Source: Ilumatobacteraceae bacterium (GTDB lineage Bacteria; Actinomycetota; Acidimicrobiia; Acidimicrobiales; Ilumatobacteraceae). From it: a DNA stretch of 62,721 nucleotides. A program made the position numbers and the translations under genes. Shown piece by piece: positions 9,901 through 18,705 of the stretch. The stretch spans positions 1-62,721 of the forward strand of contig JALHOG010000015.1 in assembly GCA_022843125.1 (NCBI GenBank). The letters are read 5' to 3'. Positions within the stretch are counted from its first letter, which is position 1. The number at the start of each line of letters is the position of its first letter. The notes beneath the pieces were generated by a model that ran no database searches, had not been told where the DNA came from, and saw only the letters and a program-made list of their open reading frames with translations.

Positions 9901-12900
9901 GCTCGACACCGTCGACGGTGTTGGCGAAGTACGTCCCCTGGTCGGTGACGACCTCGTCGTTCGTCGCCGTGACCTCGGTCCGGATCGACTCGGTACCGGT
10001 CGCATCGGGCGCCGTCGGGATGACCGGCGTCGCCGGCAGCGCCTCGGCCTGAAGACCGATGCGGTAGAAGGGGATGCCGTAGAAGGTCGACTCCATCAGT
10101 GCCTTCTCGTCGTACACACTGAAGGTCTGGGTGCCGGCGAAGAACTCGTTCTTCGCCCACGTCAACGCCTGCCCGACGGTGCTGACCGACGATCCGGCCG
10201 ACGACCGATCGAGCGGAGCAACGACCTGACGGGCGAACAACCGCATGAGCTGCTCGGTGTAGGCGACCGTGACGGTGTCGCCGTACCCGAAGCCGGTGTT
10301 CCCGACATACAGCGCACCTTCGCGGCCCATCATCTGCGGCCAGTCGGCGTTGGTGTTGCCGATCAGCACGTCGCTGATCGACAAGCCGGAGTGGCACCCC
10401 ATCGAGAACAGCACCGACTGCATGAGCTCGGAGGCGGGGCCGAGGTCGGCGGCGAGATCGGCGGCGACGATGTTCTCGTCGAAGCCGGCCACCTTGTCGC
10501 CGATCGCCGGGAGCGCCCGGTAGTGGTCGAAGTGGGCGTTGAGCGAGATCAGCGAGTTCGCACCCGCTGCCGCGACGGCGGCCGTGGCATCCTCACGATC
10601 CCACGCCTCGCCGTCGTCGCCGAAGCCGTCGACGAGCGAATCCTCGACCGGCAGCCCACTCGCGGCGAGTTCCTCGGCGACGCGCTCGGAGCCGTCGATG
10701 AGGAAGTCGTAGCCGAGAACGGCTGCGGTCTCGACCGCCAGGTTGCCGTCGAACGTCATGTACGTGGTCAGAGCGTCGACGATCTCGTCGGGCGTCTCGA
10801 CGACGCGACCCAGCGCGACGTCGCTCACGTACAGGAAGCGGTCGCCGAGCGATCGCGCAGCCGCCTCACCGTACGGTTCGTCGGAGAGGATCGTGCTCGA
10901 CCAGAACGACGACGTCACGGCGTTGCGGCCGGCTCCGCCGATGAGGTCGCCGTCGAACTCGTGGCGGTAGTCGTACTCGTTCGCGACCTTGGTGCGATCC
11001 GACAGTCGCGCCATCGGGATGATCTCGTCGCCGCCGAGGATCATGATGTGCTCGAACTGGCCGCGATTCGGGTCGATGATCTCGGCGTTGATCGCTGCGA
11101 CGACGGCGTTGGCGGCCTCGACGTCGCACGACCCGGCGAGCGAGTCCCACGCGTCGTAGGCGGCACGGACTACTGCGTTGGCGTCGACGGGCACCACGAC
11201 CGGACTGATGTCGAGATCAGAACCCTCGGGCCCGCCGAGATACGCGGTGAGGGCGTCGACGGCGCCGGTCACGGCGTTGCGACCGGCGGTGCCGTACATC
11301 TGCTCGAGACGGGTCTCGTTGACGAGGATCAGGGTGTTGGCGTCGGCCGGGATCGCCGGCTGCGTCGGGAACGGCGTCGTGACCGTGGGCAGGTCGATCG
11401 CGCGGCATACCGGCAGTGCGTCGGCCTCGACCACCTTGAGCTGCAGCGCCGCCGGGTCGACGGTGACCGTCCCGTTGGCGCCGAACACCTGCACGAAGTA
11501 GGTACCCGCCGCCAGGCGGTCGGTGCTCAGGTACTCGTCGACGAGGCCGGCACCGTTCGACACGGAGACGAGTTGCAGGGTCGGGTCGAGGGTGTCGAGC
11601 CGCGGGAAGTCGGCGAGCGGCTCCGCGTCGACAGCGGGCGCATCGGGATCGAGAATCGGGAAGAGCGGGCTCTCGGTGCTCGTGCGGCTCAACGCGCCAC
11701 CGGAAGCGACACCGGTCGGCCGGCGCCACAGAACGACATCGAGGTCGGCGTCGAGGTTGGACAGCGAGACGATCAGGCGGTCGTTGTCTTCGAGATCGAG
11801 CTCGAACACGTCGATGTCGGTCGGTGTCGAGATGTACGTGAGGTACACCACGTCCTCGATGGCTGGCGTGGTCTCACGCAGCGTCGACGCCGGTGCGACG
11901 AGCTCGAAGTCGTTCGGCTCAATGCCTTCGCGGACGGTGATGGCCGCCGTGGCGGGGACGACGAGGTCGGTTCCGACCAGTCGTGCGGTGCCACCGAGCG
12001 AGGTCACACCGAGCCGGAGCGACGGAGCGACGTCGAATCGGATCTCGTAGTCGACGCCGGGTTCGGCGATCACGTTCCACTGCAGGGTGGAGCCGGTGAC
12101 CACCGGTTCGGTGTCGCCCACGGGCAACGGCGTGATCACCGCCGAGCCGGGGAGGTAGGCAGCGGTGCTCGGCAGCGCGATGTCGATGCTGATCGGACTG
12201 GCCTGCTGGGAGTTCAGCGTGAAGGCGGCGGTGAAGCCCGCCGGGGGCACGGTGCCCGCCGGCAGCGCGCTCACGTCGACCGTGTCGAACTGGACCCCAC
12301 CGAGCGCAAGGGACGACGGGTCGACCAGCGCCCGCAGCAGGTCGCCGAGGGTGAAGCCGCGAAGCCGCTCGGCACCGAGCTCGCCGAGGAGTTCTTCCAG
12401 CGTGACGGCTCCGGCTTCGTCGAGCCGTGCGAGATCGCCGAGCGTGAGCTGACCGAGTTCGTCGGCGGTGAGGTCGGCCAGCGTTTCGTTGCCGATCGTG
12501 ATCGTGACGCCGAGCGCCCGCTCGACGGTGTCGACGGTGAGGAAGCCGAGCAGCGGCTCGATGTCGGCCAGCGTGAGCAGCGGTCCGTTCTCCACCAGCT
12601 CGCCGAGCGTGACGTCGCCGAGGCTGTCGAGCGAGCCGAGGTTGCGCTCGAGCGCGTCGATCGCGAGACGGAAGTCGAGCTCGACGCCGACGATCGGCCG
12701 TCCGGTGAACGGATCGATCAGGTTGCCGACCAGGTCGTCGAAGGTGACGCCGTTGAGACCAGCACCGAGATCGCCGAGCTGGGTGAGCTGCAGTTCGAAC
12801 AGCGAGCGCGGCAGGTCGCCGAGCTGCATGTCGTCGAGGGTCGGGAGGTCGCCGAGCGTGCTGCCATTGGCGGCGATGGCGGCTGCGAGCTCGGCTGCCG

Positions 12901-15900
12901 TGATGCCCTGCAGGTACGGGGCGAGCTCACCGAGGCGGATGCCGCTCGTGGCCTGCTGGATCTGGAGCAGCGTGGTGGTGCCGGGGATCGCACCGGCGCG
13001 CACTGCGTCGCTGAGGGTGCCGCGGTCGCAGCTGACCCGCTGGCAGTCGACGCCGATCGCGCTGAGCGGGATCGCCGACAGCGGGATCGCCGACAGCGGT
13101 GAGCTGATCACGTCGATCGCGGAGAGCGGGATCGCGGACAGTGGCGCACCCTGCACGCTGATCGCGGAGAGCGGGATCGCGGAGAGCGGGATCGCGCTCA
13201 GTGGGATGGCGGAGAGCGGAATCGCGCTGAGCGGGATGGCGGAGAGCGGAATCGCGCTGAGCGGGATGGCGGACAGTGGCGATCCGGCGATGTCGATCGC
13301 GGAGAGCGGGATCGCCGACAGCGGCGCACCCTGCACGTCGATCGCCGACAGCGGGATCGCCGAGAGCGGGATCGCCGAGAGCGGGATCGCCGAGAGCGGG
13401 ATCGCCGAGAGCGGGATCGCCGACAACGGCGCACCCTGCACGTCGATCGCCGACAGTGGGATGGCCGAGAGCGGGATCGCGGAGAGCGGGACGCCGCGCA
13501 CCGAGAGCTCGCGCAAGGTGGTGGTGGCCGGGTCGACGCCGGTGTCGCAGTTGAACGCGACGCCGCCGGCGCTCAGGACGCCGCACCAATCGGTCGGGCC
13601 GATGGCCGACAGCGGGATCGCCGACAGCGGGATGTCGGCGAGCATGATGGCGCTGAGCGGGATCGCCGACAGCGGCGCGCCCTGGACCTGGATCGCGGAC
13701 AGCGGCGTGCCCTGGACATCGATCGCCGACAGCGGGATCGCCGAGAGCGGAATCGAGGTCGGGATCGCCGACAGCGGGATCGCCGAGAGCGGGATCGCCG
13801 ACAGCGGGCTGGCCTGCAGATCGATCGCCGACAGTGGGATCGCTGAGAGCGGGATGGCCGAGAGCGGGATCGCCGACAGCGGTGCACCCTGCACGTCGAT
13901 CGCCGACAGTGGGATCGCCGAGAGCGGGATCGCCGACAGCGGGCTCGCCTGGAGGTCGATCGCCGAGAGCGGGATCGCGGACAGCGGGCTCGCCTGGAGG
14001 TCGATCGCCGAGAGCGGGATCGCGCTGAGCGGGATCGCCGACAGCGGCACACCGCGCAGGGTGACCTCCATCAAGGTGAGCTCCTGCAGCAACGCCTCGT
14101 CGCAGTTCGGCTCGATGTTGGCGATGATCGGGCACCACGAGGTCGAGCCGCCGCCGATCGCGCTGAGCGGGATCGCCGACAGCGGGGTCGAGCCGAGCGC
14201 AATGGCGCTGAGTGGGATCGCCGACAACGGCGTGCCCTCGACGTCGATCGCCGACAGCGGGGTGTTGGCCACCCGGCCTGCCGGGCTCGTGATGTCGAGC
14301 GGGCTGCCGGTGGTGAGCACACGACCGAAGGTCAGGTTGACGAGCGGCACCTGCTCGAGATCGGTGCCCGCGATCACACGGGCCCATCCACCTTCGATGT
14401 CGATGTTGACGAGCGGGATCGACGACAGCACGTCGGAGTCGATCACGATCGCCGAGAGCGGGGTGGAGCCGAGCCGGATACTCGACAGCGCCGTGTCCTC
14501 GACGCCGATCGACGTGATCGACGAGGCCGCTACCGTCGCCGACGCAGTGCCACGGCCCTCCGCGACGTTGCGGTCGATCAGGTTGACGGCAATCCCGGAG
14601 GGTGCGATGGCGAGCGTGGGCGGCTCCCCGGCGGCGAGACCGAGGTCGAACTCGAGCGACGGCGGCGGGGAGAAGTCGAACGCGTAGACGGCACCGGCGT
14701 CGACACCGTTCGCGTTGTCGTCTCGCGGCGCGCCGACGAGCGCGTTGAAGCCCTCGAGCGCGACGGAGAAGCCGAGCTGGTCCTCGCTGCCCCCGTCGGT
14801 CGCCCGCAGGACGTCGCGCTCCGACCAGGTGCCGGCGTCGAACTCGAACACGTACGCCGCACCCGCACGGAACCCCACGCCGGACTGACCGGCCCATGGC
14901 GATCCGACGAGGATCGTGTCGCCATCGGTGGCGACCGATCGGCCGAACTGGTTGCCGACGTCGAGGTCGGACGCGAGGAGGCGGACCGGCGCCGAATAGG
15001 ACGCTGCAGTCCCTTCGTACACCCAGGCTGCACCGGCGTCGGGTTCGCCGGTCACGAAACCATTGAACGGCTCGCCGACGACGAGTCGGTCCGGGCCGAT
15101 GGCGAGCGATGCGCCGAACTCCAGTCCCGGGAAGTCGGGCGAGGCCAACACGGCGATCGGGTTGGGGTTCCAGACCTGGCCGGGCGTCGTCTTCACGAAC
15201 GTGTAGACCGCGTTGCGATTCGGGGCCGCGATCGCGATGCTGCCCGTGTCGGTGGTGCGGTCGTAGTGGATCGCGACGCGCTGGCCGTACGACGGGACGA
15301 GCGGGTCGGGCGCGCCCTCGCCCCACGGCCAGAGCACCTGCTGGACCCGGTTCTCGAGGTTGTCGAGCGGGCCGAGCAGGTCGTAGACCTTCGCGTTCAT
15401 CAGGCCGCCGTCGTTGGTGCCGAGCGGGTCACCGATGAGGAGCATGCCGTCGGAGATGTCGATGTCGCCGGTGTCGGGCAGCGATGCCACGAGCGACCAC
15501 TCGTCGAGCGGGGTGGACCGCCGGTAGATCTGCGTCTGCGGGCTGACGATGTCGGGGCGCGAAACGGCGGCGAGGTTGCCGTCGATCGCGACGTACCGGC
15601 CGAGCCGGTCGGAGTCGCTGGCGAGCACCTGGTTCCGGAACCAGAGACCGCTGATCGGGTCGCGGGTGTAGATCGTGGCGCGTCCCGACCCTGGGAAGCC
15701 GGTGGACTCTCCCACGATCGCGGTGTCGCCGGAGATGTCGACGTCGTAGCCGAATCCGGGCCGGAGATCTGGGACCGTCGGCCCGAGGAACTTGCCTGGG
15801 GTCGAGGGCGCATCCGTAGCGGTCACGGTGAACGAGAACTCGGACGTGTTGCCGGCGGCGTCGGTGGCGGTCGCGGTGAGTGGCGTCCCCGGCGGCACGT

Positions 15901-17515
15901 CGACGGGACCGAGGTCGGCGGTGTACGTGCCGGGCGCAGGGGCCGACGTCCGCCCGACCCGATTCGCGCCGTCGCCATCGATTGAGTCGGCGGAGTAGAC
16001 GTCGATCTGGATCGGGTACGCGCTGAACGTGGCCGCCGAGTCGATCTCGTACTCGATGACGAGTTCGTTGCCGGCGGTGGCAGACAGGAGGGTCGGCCAG
16101 TTCTGGTAGTTGTTCGGCCCCGCGTCTTCGTCCTCGTCGTCGTTGAGGGTGTTGCCGGACAGGACGATGCCGCGGTCCGGATGGTTCGACATGAAGTTGC
16201 CGACGATCGAGGTCCCGGTGCCTGCGGCCACCACGACGCCCGACGTCAGGTTATTGGCGATGATGTTGCCGTCATCCTGGTTGGGGCCGCCGATCTGGAC
16301 GTCGGTGGCTCCGGGCGTGATCACGCGCACACCCAGCGAGTTGCCGATCGGGGTCGTTCCATCGACGCCGACGCCGATGTAGTTGCCGCGCACGCTCGTG
16401 CTGAGCTCGGTGGCGCCGCCGAGTGAGATGCCACCCTCGTCGAGGTTGCCGCTGATGATGTTGCGACCCGCTGGGGTGCCGTCACCGATGAGCGTGTTCC
16501 TGGAGTCGAAGCCCGACACGACGCCGCCACGGAGGTTCGCAACACCCTCGAGACCGGTGGCGTCGGTCCCGATGAAGTTGCGCAGGATCACGGTGCCGAC
16601 ACTGGCGACGTAGATGCCGGCGGCGGCGTTGCCGGAGAGGACGTTGCCGCCGATCCCGGTGTTACCCCCGAGCTGGGCGCAGGCGCAGACGCCCGACAGG
16701 TTCGGCACGGCGGTGATGCCGGAGCGGTCGAGGCCGATCACGTTGTTGCGGACGCTCGTGGTCGTCGACGTTCCCTGGATGTACACGCCGTCGTTGGCGT
16801 TCCCCGAGATCACGTTGCGGGCCGCGAGCCCGGTGAGGCCCAAGTCGAACGTGCCGATGGTGACGTTGTCGGCGTCGGTGACGAGGACGCCGTAGTTGTT
16901 GCCGTTGGCCGTCGAACCGCCGGCTGCGATCCCGATGAAGTTGCCCTCGATGGTGGCCGCGGCGTTCACCGCGATGCCGGCCGAGCCGGCGTCGCCGTCG
17001 AAGCCGGTGATGGCCATGCCGCGGATGACGGTGCCGGCGGCATCGACTACGAGGCCGCTGCCGTCAGTGGTGCTGCCCCCGTCGATGCCGACCATGGGCT
17101 CCGCGTTGGAGCCGATCAGCGCAGTGTTTGGGGTCGCATCGGGCTGCGAGTAGCCGTCGATGACGACAGGAGCGGTGATCGACGGGAGCGGTGTCGTGAC
17201 CGAGATGATGTGCGGGCCGGCGCCCGAGATCGCGAACACGATCGTGTCGGTACCCGAGCCTGCCGCGCATTCGCCCAGCCCGCCGATCGAGATCGAGTCG
17301 GTGTTGGCGTTGATGATCGCCTCACGCAACGAGCACAGGCCGTCGTCGGCCTCCATGTCGATCGCGGTGGTGACCGTGAGCGTCGCCGCTGCCACCGGCG
17401 CCGCCGGTGAGATCACGATCGCCACGGTCGCGATGACGGCCAACGCCGTCATCGATGCGATCGAACGCCGCCTGATGGAGGGGCGATCGGATCGCCCGGT
17501 CTGGATGCTTGTCAC
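6932..17515 (-). CDS. Giant secreted protein: beta-helix, FG-GAP, PLSAI solenoid, C25-like protease, Ig repeats
   Basis: A 3527-residue exported protein. A basic N-terminus with RRR and a hydrophobic core (residues 22-43) forms a signal peptide. Approximate domains: 45-570 right-handed beta-helix of the CSLREA type; 577-946 FG-GAP/integrin-like propeller with repeated FG.S.A..G..LVVG units; 1019-1487 about 50 PLSAI pentapeptides; 1490-1770 irregular LGDL/LGEL repeats; 1770-1900 a DUF11-like domain; 1900-2040 a pre-peptidase (PPC-like) domain; 2040-2490 a gingipain-like domain with His2328 in NAHFDHY and Cys2374 in SMGCHSG; 2600-3330 Ig-like repeats (DTTAP, DAAGN); 3340-3430 PKD-like. The C-terminus has no LPXTG signal. 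GTG 17515 follows a GAGGCGGAG stretch. It stands alone and overlaps the end of the cyclase gene by 4 bp. Surface adhesion or proteolysis is inference. Confidence 0.93.
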   Translation of the reverse strand: MTSIQTGRSDRPSIRRRSIASMTALAVIATVAIVISPAAPVAAATLTVTTAIDMEADDGLCSLREAIINANTDSISIGGLGECAAGSGTDTIVFAISGAGPHIISVTTPLPSITAPVVIDGYSQPDATPNTALIGSNAEPMVGIDGGSTTDGSGLVVDAAGTVIRGMAITGFDGDAGSAGIAVNAAATIEGNFIGIAAGGSTANGNNYGVLVTDADNVTIGTFDLGLTGLAARNVISGNANDGVYIQGTSTTTSVRNNVIGLDRSGITAVPNLSGVCACAQLGGNTGIGGNVLSGNAAAGIYVASVGTVILRNFIGTDATGLEGVANLRGGVVSGFDSRNTLIGDGTPAGRNIISGNLDEGGISLGGATELSTSVRGNYIGVGVDGTTPIGNSLGVRVITPGATDVQIGGPNQDDGNIIANNLTSGVVVAAGTGTSIVGNFMSNHPDRGIVLSGNTLNDDEDEDAGPNNYQNWPTLLSATAGNELVIEYEIDSAATFSAYPIQIDVYSADSIDGDGANRVGRTSAPAPGTYTADLGPVDVPPGTPLTATATDAAGNTSEFSFTVTATDAPSTPGKFLGPTVPDLRPGFGYDVDISGDTAIVGESTGFPGSGRATIYTRDPISGLWFRNQVLASDSDRLGRYVAIDGNLAAVSRPDIVSPQTQIYRRSTPLDEWSLVASLPDTGDIDISDGMLLIGDPLGTNDGGLMNAKVYDLLGPLDNLENRVQQVLWPWGEGAPDPLVPSYGQRVAIHYDRTTDTGSIAIAAPNRNAVYTFVKTTPGQVWNPNPIAVLASPDFPGLEFGASLAIGPDRLVVGEPFNGFVTGEPDAGAAWVYEGTAASYSAPVRLLASDLDVGNQFGRSVATDGDTILVGSPWAGQSGVGFRAGAAYVFEFDAGTWSERDVLRATDGGSEDQLGFSVALEGFNALVGAPRDDNANGVDAGAVYAFDFSPPPSLEFDLGLAAGEPPTLAIAPSGIAVNLIDRNVAEGRGTASATVAASSITSIGVEDTALSSIRLGSTPLSAIVIDSDVLSSIPLVNIDIEGGWARVIAGTDLEQVPLVNLTFGRVLTTGSPLDITSPAGRVANTPLSAIDVEGTPLSAIPLSAIALGSTPLSAIPLSAIGGGSTSWCPIIANIEPNCDEALLQELTLMEVTLRGVPLSAIPLSAIPLSAIDLQASPLSAIPLSAIDLQASPLSAIPLSAIPLSAIDVQGAPLSAIPLSAIPLSAIPLSAIDLQASPLSAIPLSAIPLSAIPTSIPLSAIPLSAIDVQGTPLSAIQVQGAPLSAIPLSAIMLADIPLSAIPLSAIGPTDWCGVLSAGGVAFNCDTGVDPATTTLRELSVRGVPLSAIPLSAIPLSAIDVQGAPLSAIPLSAIPLSAIPLSAIPLSAIPLSAIDVQGAPLSAIPLSAIDIAGSPLSAIPLSAIPLSAIPLSAIPLSAIPLSAIPLSAIPLSAISVQGAPLSAIPLSAIDVISSPLSAIPLSAIPLSAIGVDCQRVSCDRGTLSDAVRAGAIPGTTTLLQIQQATSGIRLGELAPYLQGITAAELAAAIAANGSTLGDLPTLDDMQLGDLPRSLFELQLTQLGDLGAGLNGVTFDDLVGNLIDPFTGRPIVGVELDFRLAIDALERNLGSLDSLGDVTLGELVENGPLLTLADIEPLLGFLTVDTVERALGVTITIGNETLADLTADELGQLTLGDLARLDEAGAVTLEELLGELGAERLRGFTLGDLLRALVDPSSLALGGVQFDTVDVSALPAGTVPPAGFTAAFTLNSQQASPISIDIALPSTAAYLPGSAVITPLPVGDTEPVVTGSTLQWNVIAEPGVDYEIRFDVAPSLRLGVTSLGGTARLVGTDLVVPATAAITVREGIEPNDFELVAPASTLRETTPAIEDVVYLTYISTPTDIDVFELDLEDNDRLIVSLSNLDADLDVVLWRRPTGVASGGALSRTSTESPLFPILDPDAPAVDAEPLADFPRLDTLDPTLQLVSVSNGAGLVDEYLSTDRLAAGTYFVQVFGANGTVTVDPAALQLKVVEADALPVCRAIDLPTVTTPFPTQPAIPADANTLILVNETRLEQMYGTAGRNAVTGAVDALTAYLGGPEGSDLDISPVVVPVDANAVVRAAYDAWDSLAGSCDVEAANAVVAAINAEIIDPNRGQFEHIMILGGDEIIPMARLSDRTKVANEYDYRHEFDGDLIGGAGRNAVTSSFWSSTILSDEPYGEAAARSLGDRFLYVSDVALGRVVETPDEIVDALTTYMTFDGNLAVETAAVLGYDFLIDGSERVAEELAASGLPVEDSLVDGFGDDGEAWDREDATAAVAAAGANSLISLNAHFDHYRALPAIGDKVAGFDENIVAADLAADLGPASELMQSVLFSMGCHSGLSISDVLIGNTNADWPQMMGREGALYVGNTGFGYGDTVTVAYTEQLMRLFARQVVAPLDRSSAGSSVSTVGQALTWAKNEFFAGTQTFSVYDEKALMESTFYGIPFYRIGLQAEALPATPVIPTAPDATGTESIRTEVTATNDEVVTDQGTYFANTVDGVEQVIVSPGRPIQPKTITDVSVVSATDTTELDLVARGAIVLGQSSTYQPLTDPVIATPVFDESTSQPEPAAGDVVFPTKPLEINTVTTAAGTRQQLVVATGQYTSATATQRLDTDFDIVVYYSSPDESDDTTPTIGVVESTVIGGRLAISVTATDTGTGVDRIYVLVAQNPGSPGSTWTGIDLARVAGTDRWSGSLPLAPGTTEVEFIVQAKDAAGNVGFATNKASGFVDDLAPDAAPPVPPADVLSVDVPTPPASGAYNGPVTVVVTASSSPSTVFVDGIERESLPAGGGSFEITGDGARTWRVVTTTGHERSGSVVIDTTDPTPQVDRQAGNLPLPTTVRLSGADAGTGIARIVYSASGAQNIPSTTVNGVVADVVLDVAGTTTLSLVVVDGAGNASDPLTFVYDVGGVPPVVTAELSSPPNGAGWHNTAVEVTWLVDDPDATVPPPIIVTTEGAAQGIVSAPSCDAAGNCATGSVVLNIDLTAPDVQLSTTPEAGNEFGWNNEAVTVLVTCGPDLSGVVCPDPIVVDQDVTGQRVSVAVVDTAGNVTSLESREINIDRVAPQITWNAPANGSTVDETNYVRPTCVANDDRSGVNGACSVEVSEPVMTPGFAGYTATVNITDRAGNAATLTSTYRVRTDLTGPVIEVTATPPANAAGWWNGPVTFSFVCSDATGVASCPLDRTVANPGANQTFQVTATDTAGNSTPLNVSGINIDTTAPSVTVTAPDTVGPLDTVAITCSAFDLLSGIASSTCADSTFPASDLEPGANTLTFSATDVAGNVTTVTRVVTLVIVDTAPVVLADMGVDGLEQIGFQSNVVVITGSFTDPTGPGPYRASVRWTANGPFTPLVINNDERFAAAFIYRSAGTYTVTVRVCDAAGNCGTDDLVVRTRVTQRVTPVRQCVTDRGAGFTPRYEARWGYNNPAPFAIAVPSLLLIENTFTSMPFLRGQPQIFLPGNQRDVFTTPFRSGTQTWRLNGSTASASASSPRC
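13055..14461 (-). repeat. About 52 PLSAI pentapeptide (15-bp) repeats in three modules
   Basis: Within the giant gene, residues 1019-1487 contain about 52 exact PLSAI units, in runs of up to eight, punctuated by five-residue spacers such as DVQGA, DLQAS and DIAGS that keep the period of five. Three blocks each end in a cysteine pair (WCPIIANIEPNC, WCGVLSAGGVAFNC, DCQRVSC), and the second and third blocks reopen with LRGV or VRGV. The 15-bp units differ at synonymous positions (Leu CTG/CTC, Ser TCG/TCC/AGC), so the protein repeat has been preserved beyond simple slippage. The small-x-hydrophobic period of five suggests a pentapeptide-repeat-like beta-solenoid, which is inference. Confidence 0.95.
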
Positions 17516-17779
17516 TGCTCCGCCTCGCCACTACTGACTGCGTCCGACCTCAAACCGTCCGCGGTACCGCCCTACCCAGTGACCACACCCCGTGACGAGC
17601 CCGATTCATCGATCGACGTGGAGTGGTCGGATAGGAATATCACACCGAGTGGTGAATTGCGAGCGTCAGCATCATGATTCACGCACCGGACAACGGTCAT
17701 CCGTCATACCGACATGTCCGGAGAGCCGATGCGGCCTCGACCTCGACATCAGGTCGAGGGTTACCCTTCCCAGATCGGG
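17516..17779. other. Intergenic region upstream of the giant gene, with a hairpin
   Basis: These 264 bp hold the promoter side of the giant gene and the downstream side of the minus-strand membrane protein gene. It is visibly more AT-rich around 17620-17680 than the flanking genes. Apart from the hairpin at 17735-17759 no gene or RNA is recognised, and no single convincing -35/-10 pair stands out. Confidence 0.4.
17735..17759 (-). terminator. Hairpin downstream of the 17780-18511 gene
   Basis: A perfect 9-bp stem, CCTCGACCT/AGGTCGAGG, with a 7-nt loop begins about 20 nt after the stop of the minus-strand membrane protein gene. There is no T-run, so it may be an actinobacterial-type hairpin terminator or simply a stable RNA end. 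Confidence 0.45.
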
Positions 17780-18511
17780 CTAGGCAACGGCGTCGACGAT
17801 GTCACGGCCGACGACGTAGGCGTGCAGCCGGCCCCCGCTCGCGAGCGCCGTGCGGAGGCCGTCGTCTCGCGTGGTGCGCACCGCATCTGCGACGGTGATC
17901 ACGACACCGGCACTCATCACGATCCACGCAGTTGCCGCTGCCGTACCGACGAACACCGCGACGGGCACGGTGAGCAGCAAGGTCATGTTGACGGCGGCGA
18001 TCGCGACCTGCGCGCCGGCCCACAGGACGGTGAGGCGGCGGAACAGGCGCATGATCGCAGGCCGCTCACCCACCTCACTGTTGAACGCGCAGAAATCGGC
18101 GGCGAACCGGGCGACGAGCGGTTTGCCCACCAGCACCGACACGGCGAACAGCATGGCGGTGGCGCTCGTCTTGATGATCGGCTGGACGAAGTAGACGAAC
18201 GAGCTCTCGCTCGCGAGGTAGGTCAGGACGCGCACGGTGATCCCGACCGACGCAACGATGAGGAGTCCGGGCACCGGTTGGCCCAGCACGAGACGCCGGA
18301 CGACCGAGAGATACGTGCACGCAGCGGCGAGCAAGATCCCCCACGTGTGACCGAGCGTCAGGAGCCCGACGTAGTAGGCGGCGGTGGGGATGACCGTCGC
18401 CTCGACCAGGTACGGCAGCAGCCGGCGCACCACCGCCCACACCACCCTGATGCGACCAGGGTCGGTGCGCCACGACGCATCGTGTTCGAGCTCACCCGTG
18501 GTCGACATCAT
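17780..18511 (-). CDS. Multi-pass membrane protein, VC0807-like
   Basis: A 243-residue protein with about six hydrophobic segments: the region around residues 25-75, one at 85-105, one around 120-140, and a pair at roughly 165-210. It ends in a short hydrophilic tail. The layout and a central FVYFVQPIIKTSATAMLF segment resemble uncharacterised VC0807-family membrane proteins, but the match is from memory and weak. The ATG at 18511 is chosen because GGGAG lies 6 nt upstream; an upstream GTG at 18517 has no room for a ribosome-binding site. It is a lone gene with no functional clue from its neighbours. Confidence 0.75.
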   Translation of the reverse strand: MMSTTGELEHDASWRTDPGRIRVVWAVVRRLLPYLVEATVIPTAAYYVGLLTLGHTWGILLAAACTYLSVVRRLVLGQPVPGLLIVASVGITVRVLTYLASESSFVYFVQPIIKTSATAMLFAVSVLVGKPLVARFAADFCAFNSEVGERPAIMRLFRRLTVLWAGAQVAIAAVNMTLLLTVPVAVFVGTAAATAWIVMSAGVVITVADAVRTTRDDGLRTALASGGRLHAYVVGRDIVDAVA

Positions 18512-18705
18512 GTGCACTCCCGACCACTGCGCTTCGCCGGGCGCCGCCGGATCAGTCGATCAGCGCCCAGGTCGCACCGATCGGCACGAACCACCCGGCT
18601 CGCACTACGTGGTGCAACCGGATGTCGCACCGTACCCCGTGGGGTGGCGATCCGCAGATCAGGCGGGCCAGCGCATCGGGGTGATGCGGAAGACCGGTCG
18701 AGTGC

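Noticed and set aside
10391..13102. A 903-residue plus-strand ORF opposite the giant gene
   Set aside because: Arg/Asp/Val-rich composition typical of antisense frames in GC-rich genes, no recognisable domain and no start signal.
13055..14461. Regular short repeats resembling a CRISPR array
   Set aside because: The units are contiguous 15-mers within a coding frame, with no unique spacers, and no cas gene is present.
12468..14687. A 739-residue plus-strand ORF of SGIADSGIA repeats
   Set aside because: It is antisense to the PLSAI repeats, has no start signal and no domain. Open frames on both strands are a by-product of a GC-rich 15-bp repeat; the minus-strand frame connects to a signal peptide and several domains.
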